DNA from: Aphrocallistes beatrix
Lineage: Eukaryota; Porifera; Hexactinellida; Sceptrulophora; Aphrocallistidae
Assembly: GCA_963281255.1 (NCBI GenBank)
Contig: OY725494.1
Span: 1,191,934-1,255,933, forward strand
Direction: 5' to 3'
Length of the DNA stretch: 64,000 bases
Every line of letters starts with the position of its first letter. Positions within the stretch are counted from its first letter, which is position 1. Both the position numbers and the translations under genes were made by a program. Shown here piece by piece: positions 9,257 through 22,089 of this stretch. A model generated the notes under the pieces. It was not told the DNA's origin, did no database searches, and was given only the letters and a program-made list of their open reading frames with translations.

Positions 9257-10185
9257 AATCATGGTATAATCACAAACATGCACCTCTAATTGAAAAACGT
9301 GTAAAAAGATGTAAAGAATATATAACAGGAGAGCTTCTCCATGTGATATCCCTAAGAGACCATTATAGACGAATTCATGATTATATCAACTATATGAATC
9401 AAAAATGTAGATGCGTATCACTCAATAGAAAGGCTAAAAAGTCCTATTTCTTGAAAGAAATTAGAACTCGAGCAAGACACGGTAAATTATGGAATTCTCT
9501 GAATGATCTTGTACGAAAAGACTCTAGCTATTTAGCTTCTGGCCTAATGGAAGGAGCTAAAGTGAAACATCCATTAGTAATGGCAAATATTTTCAATGAC
9601 TATTTCTCCTCAATTTGTAGAAAATATTTGTACATACAAATAGCAATGCCCCGGATGATTTTCATTTAGCCCTGAGAGAGCATATTCGCAATCAAATAGA
9701 TCCCGAGACAAGACTGGATATTAAACCTCTGACTGAAGATAACGTCCTTAAGTATCTAACATCTCTAAACGAAAACAAGTCAACTGGACTTGACGACTTG
9801 AGTCAAGATACTTAAGCTTGCTGCTCCTGGAATCTCCCTTAAGTTGACTTTGGTACTAATTTTTCGTATTTATAAAGGAATATGTCCAAAACCTCTGAAA
9901 CAAGCAAAAGTAATCCCAATATTCAAAAATGGATGGTCTCACTCAGAACATGGAACGAGGAGATATGAATGGAGTAATATCTCTAGATTTAAGCAAAGCT
10001 TTTGACATGGTTAACCATACAATCTTAATTAAGAAACTTTCTTTTACACTGGTGGCAATTCTTTGGAAACTATTGAGGGAAATTAAAGTAGTGATTCAGC
10101 TAGTACTATAAATTCCTGAAATATGTTAACTATTAATCGTAACAAAACAAGCATTATGTTGATTTCAACTAAGCATAGGAAAGAT
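9257..10185 (+). pseudogene. LINE linker and reverse transcriptase remnant
   Basis: 9257-9669 reads KSWYNHKHAPLIEKRVK then LNRKAKKSYFLKEIR and ANIFNDYFSSI, typical of the region between endonuclease and RT. 9690-9930 carries the RT block NENKSTGLDDLS, then AAPGISLKLT and KQAKVIPIFKN in another frame. 9929-10050 carries GVISLDLSKAFDMVNH, with the first RT Asp. 10120-10180 holds TINRNKTSIMLIS, which normally follows the FADD active site; the FADD block itself is deleted. The reverse transcriptase is dead. Confidence 0.8.
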
Positions 10186-10196
10186 ACAGGGTGCGC

Positions 10197-10500
10197 CAAA
10201 AAAAATGAGACATTTTTTTTCCATATTTTTGCATTAGCTTTGATTTGATAAAAGGAAGATTCTAGTATTATGTTTATACACACACAGCTTACGTAACTAT
10301 AGCCTATTCACGGTACGAATTTTACCTTACCATGGATCACTTCAAGTCTATTTTGTAAACAAACCATAATGTTTGAAATAAATTTGACTACGATAAAATG
10401 CAGTGTATAATATAGGATAAGCATTTGTTAGTTTGTTTATATTCTATTACCTACAATATTTCATACATTTTCTTCCTACAAGTAATTCCCAATTTATTCA
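10197..10500 (+). mobile_element. Mariner-type terminus, element truncated
   Basis: TA followed by CAGGGTGCGCCAAAAAAAA at 10197 resembles a mariner inverted-repeat end. No matching opposite end or transposase was found downstream before the THAP fragment at 10527. Confidence 0.4.
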
Positions 10501-10526
10501 TCCACACGTACATTTTTCTTAGCAGT

Positions 10527-10830
10527 ATGCCAAATAGGTGTAGTGTAGCCAACTTCTGCTCCAATTACGATGCACTGATTACGTTCCAGTGTTTGAAATG
10601 TTGAATCATTGATCCAAGGAAATGCAAGATGAATGGCGAAGGATTCTCCTTGAGACGATGCATGGAAATTGCCGAGTCTTCATCTGTGCGAGACATTTCT
10701 GTGACGAGGATATACTACTTCACTTCGATATTCCCTAGGGTGACGGTACAGTGAAGAAAGTTTCCAGAAAACCTGGTCTTCGGAAAATGCTAAGCCCATC
10801 AATCTTCTTAATTGTCCTTCATATTTAAGT
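10527..10830 (+). pseudogene. THAP zinc-finger remnant
   Basis: ATG at 10527 starts MPNRCSVANFCSNYDALITF. After a frame change, 10615-10738 reads EMQDEWRRILLETMHGNCRV then FICARHFCDEDI, and a further frame gives VKKVSRKPGLRKM..PSIF. These are the ordered pieces of a THAP C2CH DNA-binding domain: Cys pair, W, C..HF and the terminal PSxF. Two frameshifts break it. It may derive from a P-like transposon or a host THAP gene; no transposase follows. Confidence 0.75.
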
Positions 10831-10989
10831 GTGAATTGCTCCAAATTGTCATACATCTCCAAATTGTATACATCCTTAAGAAGAGGTAGCCGAAAGAGTC
10901 GGCGAAGAAGACGTGGCTATGGGAGAGCATGGCACTGGTGATATGGAGGAGTTTAGAGATGGGACCTAGAACTGAAGATGACCTGGACT

Positions 10990-11040
10990 GCGTTAGCAAG
11001 TTTCTGCTGCGTTAGCAAGTCGACTGCGTTAGCAAGTCGA
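10990..11040. repeat. Short tandem repeat of GCGTTAGCAAGT
   Basis: CGTTAGCAAGT starts at 10991, 11010 and 11027 with spacers CTGCTG and CGACTG-like sequence; three copies of about 17-19 bp. Confidence 0.7.
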
Positions 11041-11440
11041 AGCCGAACAATGAAATAGCAACTTTTCAATATTTCGTGGTAATTTTAGTACATAATGATT
11101 TGAGTGATAGCCTTGAGCGTTCACATTTGATCTAACCCTCATTTATTTCTATTTTAAATGTCTCCATCATACTATACTAGTATATTGAGTATTGAAGTGA
11201 TATCATATATTTCATTTAAATAATTGAAATAAACAAGACAATACTATTACAATCACAATTAATAATGTATTAATACAGTTTACAATTCATTAACTTTCTT
11301 TCGATCATTTTAGTGCTGTTGTTGTCTCCGATTAACAAATTGAGGATTGAGTTACTTGCATGTGAGAAAGGTTGGCCGCGCTTACAGTTGAACTAAATAA
11401 AGAAAAGTAAAGTTAAACACATACTATATTAAAATATAAG
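11041..11440. other. AT-rich non-coding stretch, nothing recognised
   Basis: No gene, RNA or bounded element recognised between the short tandem repeat and the P-like remnant. Confidence 0.4.
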
Positions 11441-11757
11441 GATATTAAGAGTTAAATTTTTTCAATTTACGTTTTTCAATTCCTCTACATACTACCTTGG
11501 AATAATAATTTTTACTTTATTAGCTATCATACTTGTACAATTTCCTGAAACAAATAACAACCCACGTAGAATCGAAAAACGAGGAATATTGCAGGAAGGA
11601 CATGTATTTTCCCTTAAGAAGTAGAAAAAAAGCACGTACTATCCGTAAGTATATACTAACCGAGTTGATATTACATAGGAATCTATATAATTAATGAATT
11701 CTGGTTCAGAGAAATGAGTACGTACTAAACCGAAGTACGTTGCATCCCGAGTACGTA

Positions 11758-12233
11758 CTAACCGAGTTCTACTGTACCGGATTTTACGTGAATTTCATCC
11801 ATTTGAAGGATGACATGTTTTTGTTCATTCGAAAAAGAACACGTTGCTTGCCTCAGGAATAGAAAGAATTCATTTTCGAGCCCAAATGAAGAGTACAATT
11901 TTTCGAAAGTATTGAAGTGAGGAAGTGATAGGCAAGGCATGTGCTCGAGATACTTATAACAAGCTGGCGAGATCAGATGTGTTGAACAAGACTGTTTTCT
12001 AACTGGCATTGAATGAATTAGATTTATGGATGCTCAGATGTTTCCACATCCGAACTGGTATGCATAATATCAATGGCTTGTTGGATATGAACATTCACTG
12101 ATGATATATGGGAAGCAGTAGATTCAGAATTCTTAGATGGCTCACATCGATAAGGCGCACTAGAAATTTCATTCACAAGTGATTCAAGTTGTCGAATATC
12201 ACTTAGGCAACTGAGCGAATGTGGAGAAATCAC
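11758..12233 (-). pseudogene. P-like transposase middle region with catalytic Asp
   Basis: 12024-12233 encodes CLSDIRQLESLVNEISSAPY. 11758-12009, in another frame, encodes YKYLEHMPCLSLPHFNTFEK then EKLYSSFGLENEFF and KHVILQMDEIHVKS. The last motif corresponds to the first Asp of the P-element/THAP9 RNase H fold; copy 3 has the homologous NNVIVQMDEIH at about 45065. A frame break separates the two parts. Confidence 0.65.
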
Positions 12234-12841
12234 ATTTTTACAAAGGCCTTGATAGAAAGATCGAACGTTACTACCAAATAAACATCAACTAATAAACTAG
12301 AATTCTCTAAACTAGGACGCATAAAAATCAAGCTATGTTCATCTGGGTACCATAATGACCAGGTTTTAGGTAAAGAAATAAGTGATAACTTACCTTGCAT
12401 TTCCTGGAAGCAGCTAACCTTGAATCTCTCTTTTTCTTCTGGATCAGATCTCAGGCTAAGTGTCAAAGCTTGATTGAGGAACTCGTCATCTTTTGAGTCG
12501 AGAGACCGACGACTTCGCTTAGCTGCAGATTGGGAGTAGTATGAGGGACATCCTGGTAGAAAGACTGGTACAGCATCATCCCTCAGCTTTGGGTTCACTC
12601 TAGGGATTTCGCGAAAAGTACTTTCTCCGTTGGGAACCTTGTGCGTGTACTCGATATCTTCAGTCCTAAATTGCTTCACGCAGACGTAAACAGCCTTTAA
12701 CTCGTCTATATAATCTCTGCGGAGTGTCCGACCCCAAGCGTGTCTAAGTTGATCTGGTTTCTGCGGCATCTTGAAAAGAGTCACACGATCTTCAAACTTG
12801 TTGTTACACTTGCAGCCAGGTGCCGAGCAACTGGTCGGCAT
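12230..12841 (-). CDS. THAP-domain protein fragment (P-like transposase N-terminus)
   Basis: The ATG at 12841 gives a 203-residue product. THAP features are C5 and C10 (MPTSCSAPGC), a Trp in RHAWGRTL, VYVCVKQF at about 51-58 and a PKLRDDAVPVFLPGC tail. The fourth zinc ligand, normally His in C..HF, is Gln57, so zinc binding and DNA recognition are doubtful. After the THAP domain come a KRSRRS basic patch and a helical segment containing LISLPKTWSLWYPDEHS that recurs in copies 2 and 3. The product ends where the downstream transposase frame should begin, so it is a truncated transposase or a repressor-like product. Confidence 0.7.
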   Translation of the reverse strand: MPTSCSAPGCKCNNKFEDRVTLFKMPQKPDQLRHAWGRTLRRDYIDELKAVYVCVKQFRTEDIEYTHKVPNGESTFREIPRVNPKLRDDAVPVFLPGCPSYYSQSAAKRSRRSLDSKDDEFLNQALTLSLRSDPEEKERFKVSCFQEMQGKLSLISLPKTWSLWYPDEHSLIFMRPSLENSSLLVDVYLVVTFDLSIKAFVKM

Positions 12842-13100
12842 TTCAAATGTAAGTACGTAGCTAGTACAAAAAAGAAATGTACGTAAATATTTATTATTAT
12901 GATTAAATTATATATGAATTCTATTTTTACAAATTAAAGTATATACGAACATGATTGTATGAAAATGTTATGGGTAATTGTGAATAGATAAACATGAATG
13001 AAATATTGTAGTTTATTAACAATTACCGGCTTCGACTGCATCCCTGGTACAATATTTCCATTCTACTGTGAGGCCTGAGTTATGTAAGCCATGCCTGAGG
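12842..13100. other. AT-rich stretch, nothing recognised
   Basis: No coding or repeat signal was recognised upstream of the THAP start before the integrase debris. Confidence 0.4.
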
Positions 13101-13880
13101 GTATGCGAGCACCTCACATCTTCCAGACAGATAACGGGGGTTAATTTGCTATTAACCTGCTGAATACGACACTGCGCAATGGCGGCTATAGGTACTTCTT
13201 ACTCATAGTTGATCTCCTTTCACATTACGTCGAAGCAATCCCGTTGAAAGACCAGACCACCACATCCATCGTTAACGCATTCATGGAAGGATGGGTCTAT
13301 CGTGGACATGGCGTACCAAATATTATGCTCACAGATCAGGGGAAGAATGTGGATGGATTAGCGGTGCACGAACTGTGCCACGACTTAGGGATTACTAAAC
13401 GTCACACCACACCGTAACACCCGGAGTCCGATGGGATGGCCGAAAGACATATCTGCTTCGTCAAACAAGTGATACGTTGCTTGATGCTCGAACGCCACCT
13501 AGAAAAGGGCTCCTGGCTGTCGTTGTTGCAAGAGATACTTTCTACGACATTAATATGGACAACTCGTCAAGTAAAATATCTCCACCCATGTTGCTGTTTG
13601 TCCTTCAGCCGAGATCACCAATCTATTATGCTCATTAGCACTGGCAATACTCTAACATAAGTTACAGGGTCATCCAGTCGGTATCTCGAAACAACGGTAA
13701 AGAGGAGGCAAGAATTGAGTGAAATTGCACGAGAAAACCAAGAGTGTACCCAATCGGGGGAAGTATGATAAAGGTAGAGAAGAAGTATGATCAAGGCAAG
13801 AAAAAATCCAACCTAACTACGGGAGATTGGGTCATGATTAATATGAAGGACTATTCGACATATCGTCTATATGTTAGTTT
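13100..13880 (+). pseudogene. Chimeric integrase debris: Ginger scrap fused to Gypsy integrase
   Basis: 13103-13175 (GAGCACCTCACATCTTCCAG, ACAGATAACGG, CTGCTGAATACG) closely matches the second-Asp region of the Ginger-type integrase at 18357-18425. From 13180 the sequence changes to a Gypsy-type integrase: RYFLLIVDLLSHYVEAIPL, HGVPNIMLTDQGKN with the second Asp, then HPESDGMAERH with the Glu. A TAA separates the second and third acids and the tail is frameshifted. A basic C-terminal tail (KKSNLTTGDWVMINM) lies near 13800-13850. Confidence 0.7.
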
Positions 13881-14099
13881 GTAGTAAGAGAGAGAACTGT
13901 CACAATTTTACACCTCTTTTGTATTAATATTCATTACACTCAATTAAATGTCAGCAAAATATAGATATGCTATACAGTTTATATTTTGCACTTAAGACTT
14001 GAAGTAATCCATGGTTAAATACCATGAAAAGGATATTATAGTTACGTAGGCTGTGATGTTTATATATCATTACCTTTTTATAATTATTTATTGAAAAAT

Positions 14100-14480
14100 T
14101 AACATACTTAAAAATGAGCGAATTAGAGAAACGCAAAAATGGTAGAATCGCGATACAAAGGTAGTAAAAGTGCATCAGAAATTTTCGCTCTTTTAAAACA
14201 TGAAAATATCTCTCGTGCAACAAATATCGTGCTGTTAAAAGGCTTCAGTATGGCATAAGAATGTCTAGAAAGGAAGGATCTGGCAGAAAAGTCAAAGATC
14301 AGACAAAAAAAGATAGATGATCGTCTTAGACGTAATCCAATTCAATCAATCAGGAAAATTGCAAGAGAAATAAATATTCCCGCAACCAGTGCAGAAATAT
14401 TTTGAAAAGAGATTTAAAGTTGACTCCAAGAAAAAAGGATTGCAAACAAGCTCTCAATTCTCCCCAAAAGAAGAACCGGT
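14100..14480 (+). pseudogene. Mariner-like transposase helix-turn-helix remnant
   Basis: Pieces in two or three frames read SEIFALLKHENISRATIYRA then RAVKRLQYG, KEGSGRKVKDQTKK and RRNPIQSIRKIAREINIP. These form the paired helix-turn-helix arrangement of mariner/Tc1-group transposases, with a GRK-type linker. The catalytic domain is missing. Remnant truncated before the hAT pseudogene. Confidence 0.65.
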
Positions 14481-14529
14481 GAACATGGTCATTGAAACTC
14501 TACCGTGGATGATCATTTTAAGAATCTGC

Positions 14530-16291
<1,762 letters not shown>

Positions 16292-16309
16292 CTCTATCAT
16301 CACAGGATA

Positions 16310-16970
16310 GCAGGATATTCTACCAAAAGTAGGCGTTATCGAGTTCAACATCGAGATAACTGGCTCGTAGTGGTTGCGGAAGTTTTGGATGTAAAGAGAT
16401 GAGTTGGAATTGTTAGTAGCCCTCAATAAGCTCCAACGTACTTCACGCAATGATAATCCTTCTACTCGGTAGTTGCTCGTCGCGACAGATATATCTGCCT
16501 GAAGGATACAAGAAGCAGCCATTATTTCAACATCTGCCCAAGTTCCTTCAGCGCAAGTCAGATTTTCATTTAAAAAATAATCACTTGGAGACATGTCTTT
16601 TGTCAGATGTACCATTGAAATTGAGTTGTGCCTTGGCTCGCAATAACATTGCTAATAATCTTGCGAAAATTCCGTTGACTTTCTTGACTCCCGGTAATAT
16701 CTTGGACAGACAACGGAAGTAACAGTTGCTATCTTCGACAATACTCTCTGTTTTTCAAGGTTTGTAGTTGCGAAGCGGCTGTCCGACTAAATTTAAAGGC
16801 TGTCTGATCTTTAAATGAAATAGCAGACCTAAAAGCCAGCATTTCTACCTCTGCCAATAATCATCAATTACACGTATGCTACTTTCCGAAATTATTTCAG
16901 GACCTATAATTGACCAGCCTTGAGGAAAGGTCTCCCACAGCATAGTATTGAGGGATTGGATCACCTAACC
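16310..16970 (-). pseudogene. OTU protease pseudogene, copy 2
   Basis: The minus strand reads SIVEDSNCYFRCLSKIL near 16690-16740 (Cys kept, Gly of DGNC changed to Ser). A continuous segment (16271-16615) then contains GTWADVEIMAASCILQADI and NFRNHYEPV with the catalytic His. A frame break lies between the Cys and His halves. Compared with 4143-4838, most of the N-terminal region is degraded. Confidence 0.7.
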
Positions 16971-17019
16971 AGTGTAATAAAATTAATTAATATTATATTA
17001 ATTAATGCTGTAATATATG

Positions 17020-17140
17020 AGGGAGCCAAACCACGCTATATAATACTTTCTCAACATATTTAGCCACTTTAGTGTCACCAAAATTAGTGCACAGTTCTGA
17101 TGTCCTTTTCAAGAGCTTCTCTCTGATTTCTCGCATCTAA
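17020..17140 (-). pseudogene. Linker exon remnant of integrase-OTU copy 2
   Basis: The minus strand reads MREIREKLLKRTSELCTNFG then KVAKYVEKVLYSV, parallel to REINYKLMEF...DKVLYGV at 4915-5019. Confidence 0.6.
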
Positions 17141-17756
17141 ATAGGAATATATGTCATGGACCAAAGTGTAAATTGGCCAAGATTTGTGAATCTTGGCTAA
17201 ATCTTGGCTTAAAGCAACTTTGGTTCAGCCAAACATTTGGCTGAGCCAAAGTGTTGAGTTAACCTAAATTTGATGGGAGCATCATACATTATGGGTTGAC
17301 AATAAATTGTAGATTTAATCCTAAATGTTATTAATCAATTTATTACTAATAAAACTAATTTATGACAATAAATATAACAAATATAAGCTCTTTAAATCTA
17401 TTATTAGATAGAAATAGTGGTTTCACATTCACAGAAGGCTACAATGATTCTGAATAAGTAATCAACTAATGAATTTGTCGAATCCGTAACTACAGTCTAG
17501 TTAGTGTGGAATTGACAATTAAACAATGACTACCAGCAGTCAAGTGAGTTTGGAATGTCCATAACTACATTCTAAATATTGAGAACTGTAAGTACTTGCC
17601 AACGGATCAAGAAATATTAGGAATGTAATTTTAGTTTCATTTAACTATGCCTATTGTATGAAGTAGAATTTTGAAGTATATAATCCTGAGAGCAGCCCGA
17701 CTGGACTTGCCATCACCATCGAACTACTACCAACACCAACAGCATTTTATGGGGAG

Positions 17757-19651
17757 TTGGAACAACTCCCAAAATCCAAGCAGCCTTTAACCCGGGGGGA
17801 TATTGAAGAGATGATAAGTTTGTTAGTTAATTCTTCTGACGATTTTGGCAAAAGCACCCACCTCCGAGCAGCTGAGAAGTACAGCGCTTGTCGGTTTGGT
17901 GATATTGACGAGCTGCATATGAAGGGTGGAGAGTTTCGAGGAAAAGAGAGAGCCCGCGCATTAGTAGTTGCCAAGGAAGATGTTTACGAGACTCTCTGCA
18001 AAGCACACGACAAGCTCTGTCATGCAGGGAGGTTTGGAATGTGGGCCTATTTGGAGAGACATAAACTGCACATTACTTGCTCGATCTTGGACATATTTTT
18101 ACGACTCTGCCCTATATGCCAGGAGAAGAAGGGAAAGGTGACTACGAAAAGGATTGTCCAAAAGCCAATCATTCCTCCAACTGTTGGCCAGCATGCACAG
18201 TCTGACCTGATAGATCTACGAATGCAGGAGGATAACGGGTACAAATATATCCTCAATTACCAGGACTGCTTTAGCAAGTTTATTGTGTTGAGAGCGCTTA
18301 AAACGAAGTCAGCTGAAGAGGTGTGTGAACACCTGATCTCTATATTCTGTGAACATGGAGCACCTCACATCTTCCATACAGATAACGGACGTGAATTTAG
18401 TAATAACATGCTGAATACGGCACTGCTTACTCAGTGGAAGAGCACACGATTGAGCACAGAGCACACGATCCTTGATCTGTGGATTTCCAAGGCCTTCCAG
18501 GAAATCCACAGATCAAGGATGCATTGAGCGAGCCAACCAGGATGTCGAGAAGCTGCTCTTTGCCCGCCTCAAATCATTGAAAAAGCCAATGGACCGATGG
18601 GTGAGTGAGTTAAAATATGTTCAATATACTAAGAATACTGTTAAACATTCTGCTCTGGGCCGTAGTCCCTTTGAGCTACACTTTGGGAGGAGCCCCTGAT
18701 CTATCTGTAGATTTGATGCTACCCCAGGAGCTGGTAGACTCGCTCCACACCGAGGACGATGTGGAGAAAGCTCTACAGATGGGTGGCCTGATCATCGAAT
18801 TCTCTACTCAAACTACCGAAACTACAGCAGTTCCTGTCCCACGATCGAGCACGCCTATCCTACCCCCACTCTCTCGCATGACTCTTTGTCAGCCGGATGT
18901 GCCAATTCCTTCAGCCGATGTTTCTAACCAAGTGGATAGAGACCAACAGCCTCAGCCATGTTCTTCATATAGCCCAGAACCTGTCCACGAGTACACACAC
19001 AGAAGTTGAAGTTCCCTCCTCGCCTCTCTCTTCTACTGACGAGCTGGATGAAGCAATTCTCTCGGAGTTGCATCCAGTACTAGTTCAGGATGAGGATACT
19101 TACGACTTGGAGGTTAGACCGCTTATTAGGACTGATATTATACCATTTGTTAACCCAAATGATAGACTTCTTCCTCCCGATGTCGATCCAAAACTCCGAT
19201 TTAACGAGGATGCTTGTGCTAATTGTGGACTGAGTGATGACGCTATGCCATTCGTTAAATGTTCCAACTGTACAGATGACCTCAACTTCCACCCAGACTG
19301 TTTATCCAGTGTAGAGCCATATGGGGATAGGGACGTACAATACTTTTGCTCAAGGGATGATTACTGTGCACATGAACTGCAGAGGCAATTGAAAGGTAAT
19401 TCAAGGTCGCATTCTATGGGCTGTGTAAACAGGATGAAGACATGATAACGTCAAGCAATAAGCGATTGAAGGCTATTCATGCTGGGGATAATGTAAGGAT
19501 CTCCATTCCACTAGTAGATAGGGCCCCCCTTGGTCCGACCAGTCTCATTGGGGTCGTAATGAAGGTGATCTCAGATGGGTCTGCATTTATGATTGGCACC
19601 AAACATGGCATAATTTATACTCATCCTGTCTTGCACTTACAGGAGTTATGA
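17757..19651 (+). pseudogene. KRBA2/Ginger-like integrase with PHD-like finger, left palindrome arm
   Basis: Ordered domains are an H2C2 zinc finger (KAHDKLCHAGRFGMWAYL... CPICQEKKGK), integrase core with Asp-1 in QSDLIDLRM, DCFSKFIVLRAL, Asp-2 in HTDNGREFSN, Glu-3 in QGCIERANQDVEKLL, then YTKNTVKHSALGRSPFELHF. These are followed by a Ser/Pro-rich linker, a Cys-rich PHD-like finger (CANCGLSDDAMPFVKCSNC, HPDCL, YFCSRDDYC) and a C-terminal module ending GTKHGIIYTHPVLHLQEL. The frame changes about four times (near 18460, 18690, 19000 and 19440), so it is not functional as read. No ATG start was identified; the open frame begins near 17757. Confidence 0.8.
18468..18520. repeat. Perfect 21-bp inverted repeat inside the integrase core
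   Basis: ATCCTTGATCTGTGGATTTC with one more C (18468-18488) is mirrored at 18500-18520, with an 11-base loop. It sits immediately before the catalytic-Glu block and coincides with a frame change. The copy in the other arm lies at 20929-20981. Confidence 0.8.
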
Positions 19652-19732
19652 GTAGGGCCGCCTACATCACGTTGGGCTGCCGTTCTGACCGACAGGTGTG
19701 TGTCTGGTACTTGTTCAGGGTGTAATAGTTGA

Positions 19733-19932
19733 NNNNNNNNNNNNNNNNNNNNNNNNNNNNNNNNNNNNNNNNNNNNNNNNNNNNNNNNNNNNNNNNNNNN
19801 NNNNNNNNNNNNNNNNNNNNNNNNNNNNNNNNNNNNNNNNNNNNNNNNNNNNNNNNNNNNNNNNNNNNNNNNNNNNNNNNNNNNNNNNNNNNNNNNNNNN
19901 NNNNNNNNNNNNNNNNNNNNNNNNNNNNNNNN
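19733..19932. other. Assembly gap (200 N)
   Basis: Exactly 200 N at the tip of the palindrome, so the loop between the two arms is not sequenced. 19516-19732 precedes it and has no mirrored counterpart. Confidence 0.98.
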
Positions 19933-19933
19933 A

Positions 19934-22062
19934 ACTAGTGGAATGGAGATCCTTACATTATCCCCAGCATGAATAGCCTTCAATCGCTTATTGCTTGACG
20001 TTATCATGTCTTCATCCTGTTTACACAGCCCATAGAATGCGACCTTGAATTACCTTTCAATTGCCTCTGCAGTTCATGTGCACAGTAATCATCCCTTGAG
20101 CAAAAGTATTGTACGTCCCTATCCCCATATGGCTCTACACTGGATAAACAGTCTGGGTGGAAGTTGAGGTCATCTGTACAGTTGGAACATTTAACGAATG
20201 GCATAGCGTCATCACTCAGTCCACAATTAGCACAAGCATCCTCGTTAAATCGGAGTTTTGGATCGACATCGGGAGGAAGAAGTCTATCATTTGGGTTAAC
20301 AAATGGTATAATATCAGTCCTAATAAGCGGTCTAACCTCCAAGTCGTAAGTATCCTCATCCTGAACTAGTACTGGATGCAACTCCGAGAGAATTGCTTCA
20401 TCCAGCTCGTCAGTAGAAGAGAGAGGCGAGGAGGGAACTTCAACTTCTGTGTGTGTACTCGTGGACAGGTTCTGGGCTATATGAAGAACATGGCTGAGGC
20501 TGTTGGTCTCTATCCACTTGGTTAGAAACATCGGCTGAAGGAATTGGCACATCCGGCTGACAAAGAGTCATGCGAGAGAGTGGGGGTAGGATAGGCGTGC
20601 TCGATCGTGGGACAGGAACTGCTGTAGTTTCGGTAGTTTGAGTAGAGAATTCGATGATCAGGCCACCCATCTGTAGAGCTTTCTCCACATCGTCCTCGGT
20701 GTGGAGCGAGTCTACCAGCTCCTGGGGTAGCATCAAATCTACAGATAGATCAGGGGCTCCTCCCAAAGTGTAGCTCAAAGGGACTACGGCCCAGAGCAGA
20801 ATGTTTAACAGTATTCTTAGTATATTGAACATATTTTAACTCACTCACCCATCGGTCCATTGGCTTTTTCAATGATTTGAGGCGGGCAAAGAGCAGCTTC
20901 TCGACATCCTGGTTGGCTCGCTCAATGCATCCTTGATCTGTGGATTTCCTGGAAGGCCTTGGAAATCCACAGATCAAGGATCGTGTGCTCTGTGCTCAAT
21001 CGTGTGCTCTTCCACTGAGTAAGCAGTGCCGTATTCAGCATGTTATTACTAAATTCACGTCCGTTATCTGTATGGAAGATGTGAGGTGCTCCATGTTCAC
21101 AGAATATAGAGATCAGGTGTTCACACACCTCTTCAGCTGACTTCGTTTTAAGCGCTCTCAACACAATAAACTTGCTAAAGCAGTCCTGGGGCCTTATTCA
21201 CTAAGAAAACTTAAGATTTGCTTAACTTTTGAATCTTCAAAATTAGAAGAGATTTTTAAAGAATTCAAATAGATTGCATACTCTATTAATTTTAAGTGGT
21301 ACAATTGAAATGCTTGACAAATTTTGACTCATTTGTTGAACTTTTCAGAAAGTTACGTAATTTTTCAAGTTAAGTATGACGTCATAATACTTAAGTATGA
21401 CATCACGAATATTTCGAGAGTGACTTGGAATATTTCCAGTATTTAGGTAGTTTATATTTCTATTGGTATCATTGAACATCTATTTACCCAAATCGTATTG
21501 CAACTCTTCAAAATTTCCACTATATAAAGTTATATAAAGTTAAGCAAATCTTAAGTTTTCTTAGTGAATAAGGCCCCAGGTAATTCAGGATATATTTGTA
21601 CCCGTTATCCTCCTGCATTCGTAAATCTATCAGGTCAGACTGTGCATGCTGGCCAACAGTTGGAGGAATGATTGGCTTTTGGACAATCCTTTTCGTAGTC
21701 ACCTTTCCCTTCTTCTCCTGGCATATAGGGCAGAGTCGTAAAAATATGTCCAAGATCAAGCAAGTAATGTGCAGTTTATGTCTCTCCAAATAGGCCCACA
21801 TTCCAAACCTCCCTGCATGACAGAGCTTGTCGTGTGCTTTGCAGAGAGTCTCGTAAACATCTTCCTTGGCAACTACTAATGCGCGGGCTCTCTCTTTTCC
21901 TCGAAACTCTCCACCCTTCATATGCAGCTCGACAATATCACCGAACCGACAAGCGCTGTACTTCTCAGCTGCTCGGAGGTGGGTGCTTTTGCCAAAATCC
22001 TCAGAAGAATTAACTAACAAACTTATCATCTCTTCATTTCTTCCTGGGTTAATGGCTGCTTA
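19934..22062 (-). pseudogene. Same integrase/PHD gene, right palindrome arm
   Basis: Reverse-complement copy of 17778-19515. Inner positions pair as x + y = 39449 with no indel, and outer ones are offset by 391 bp because of the MITE at 21190-21575. The inner 1.2 kb looks identical, and the outer 0.5 kb differs at a few bases (for example SSD/SSE and DIDE/DIVE codons). All frameshifts of the left copy are shared, so the gene was already broken when duplicated, or the duplication is an assembly product. Confidence 0.8.
21190..21575. mobile_element. MITE, 386 bp, with CCWGG-like target duplication
   Basis: Ends GGCCTTATTCACTAAGAAAA and its mirror ...TTCTTAGTGAATAAGGCC, with inverted repeats of about 40 bp. 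Flanks are CCTGG (21185-21189) and CCAGG (21576-21580). The left palindrome arm (18260-18275) gives the uninterrupted site CAGGACTG. The superfamily was not identified. Confidence 0.75.
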
Positions 22063-22089
22063 AAACCTGTTTTTTAAAAAACTAGTTCA

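Larger units (their letters stand above)
8590..10185 (+). mobile_element. Degenerate non-LTR retrotransposon (CR1/Jockey-like)
   Basis: Endonuclease, linker and reverse-transcriptase segments follow in order on the plus strand but in changing frames, interrupted by a hAT-like fragment. Neither a poly(A) tail nor a clean 5' end was identified. Clade assignment rests on motif style only. Confidence 0.7.
11440..12841 (-). mobile_element. THAP/P-element-like transposon, copy 1 (degenerate)
   Basis: The minus strand carries, in order, a THAP domain (12841-12560), a linker, a segment with the first catalytic Asp of a P-like transposase (near 11800) and a C-terminal scrap near 11450-11560 that resembles the C-terminal region of copy 3 (44469-44714). 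Copies 2 (25620-26486) and 3 (44469-46117) share the same architecture. P-element transposases join an N-terminal THAP domain to an RNase H fold. No inverted repeats were identified. Confidence 0.7.
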
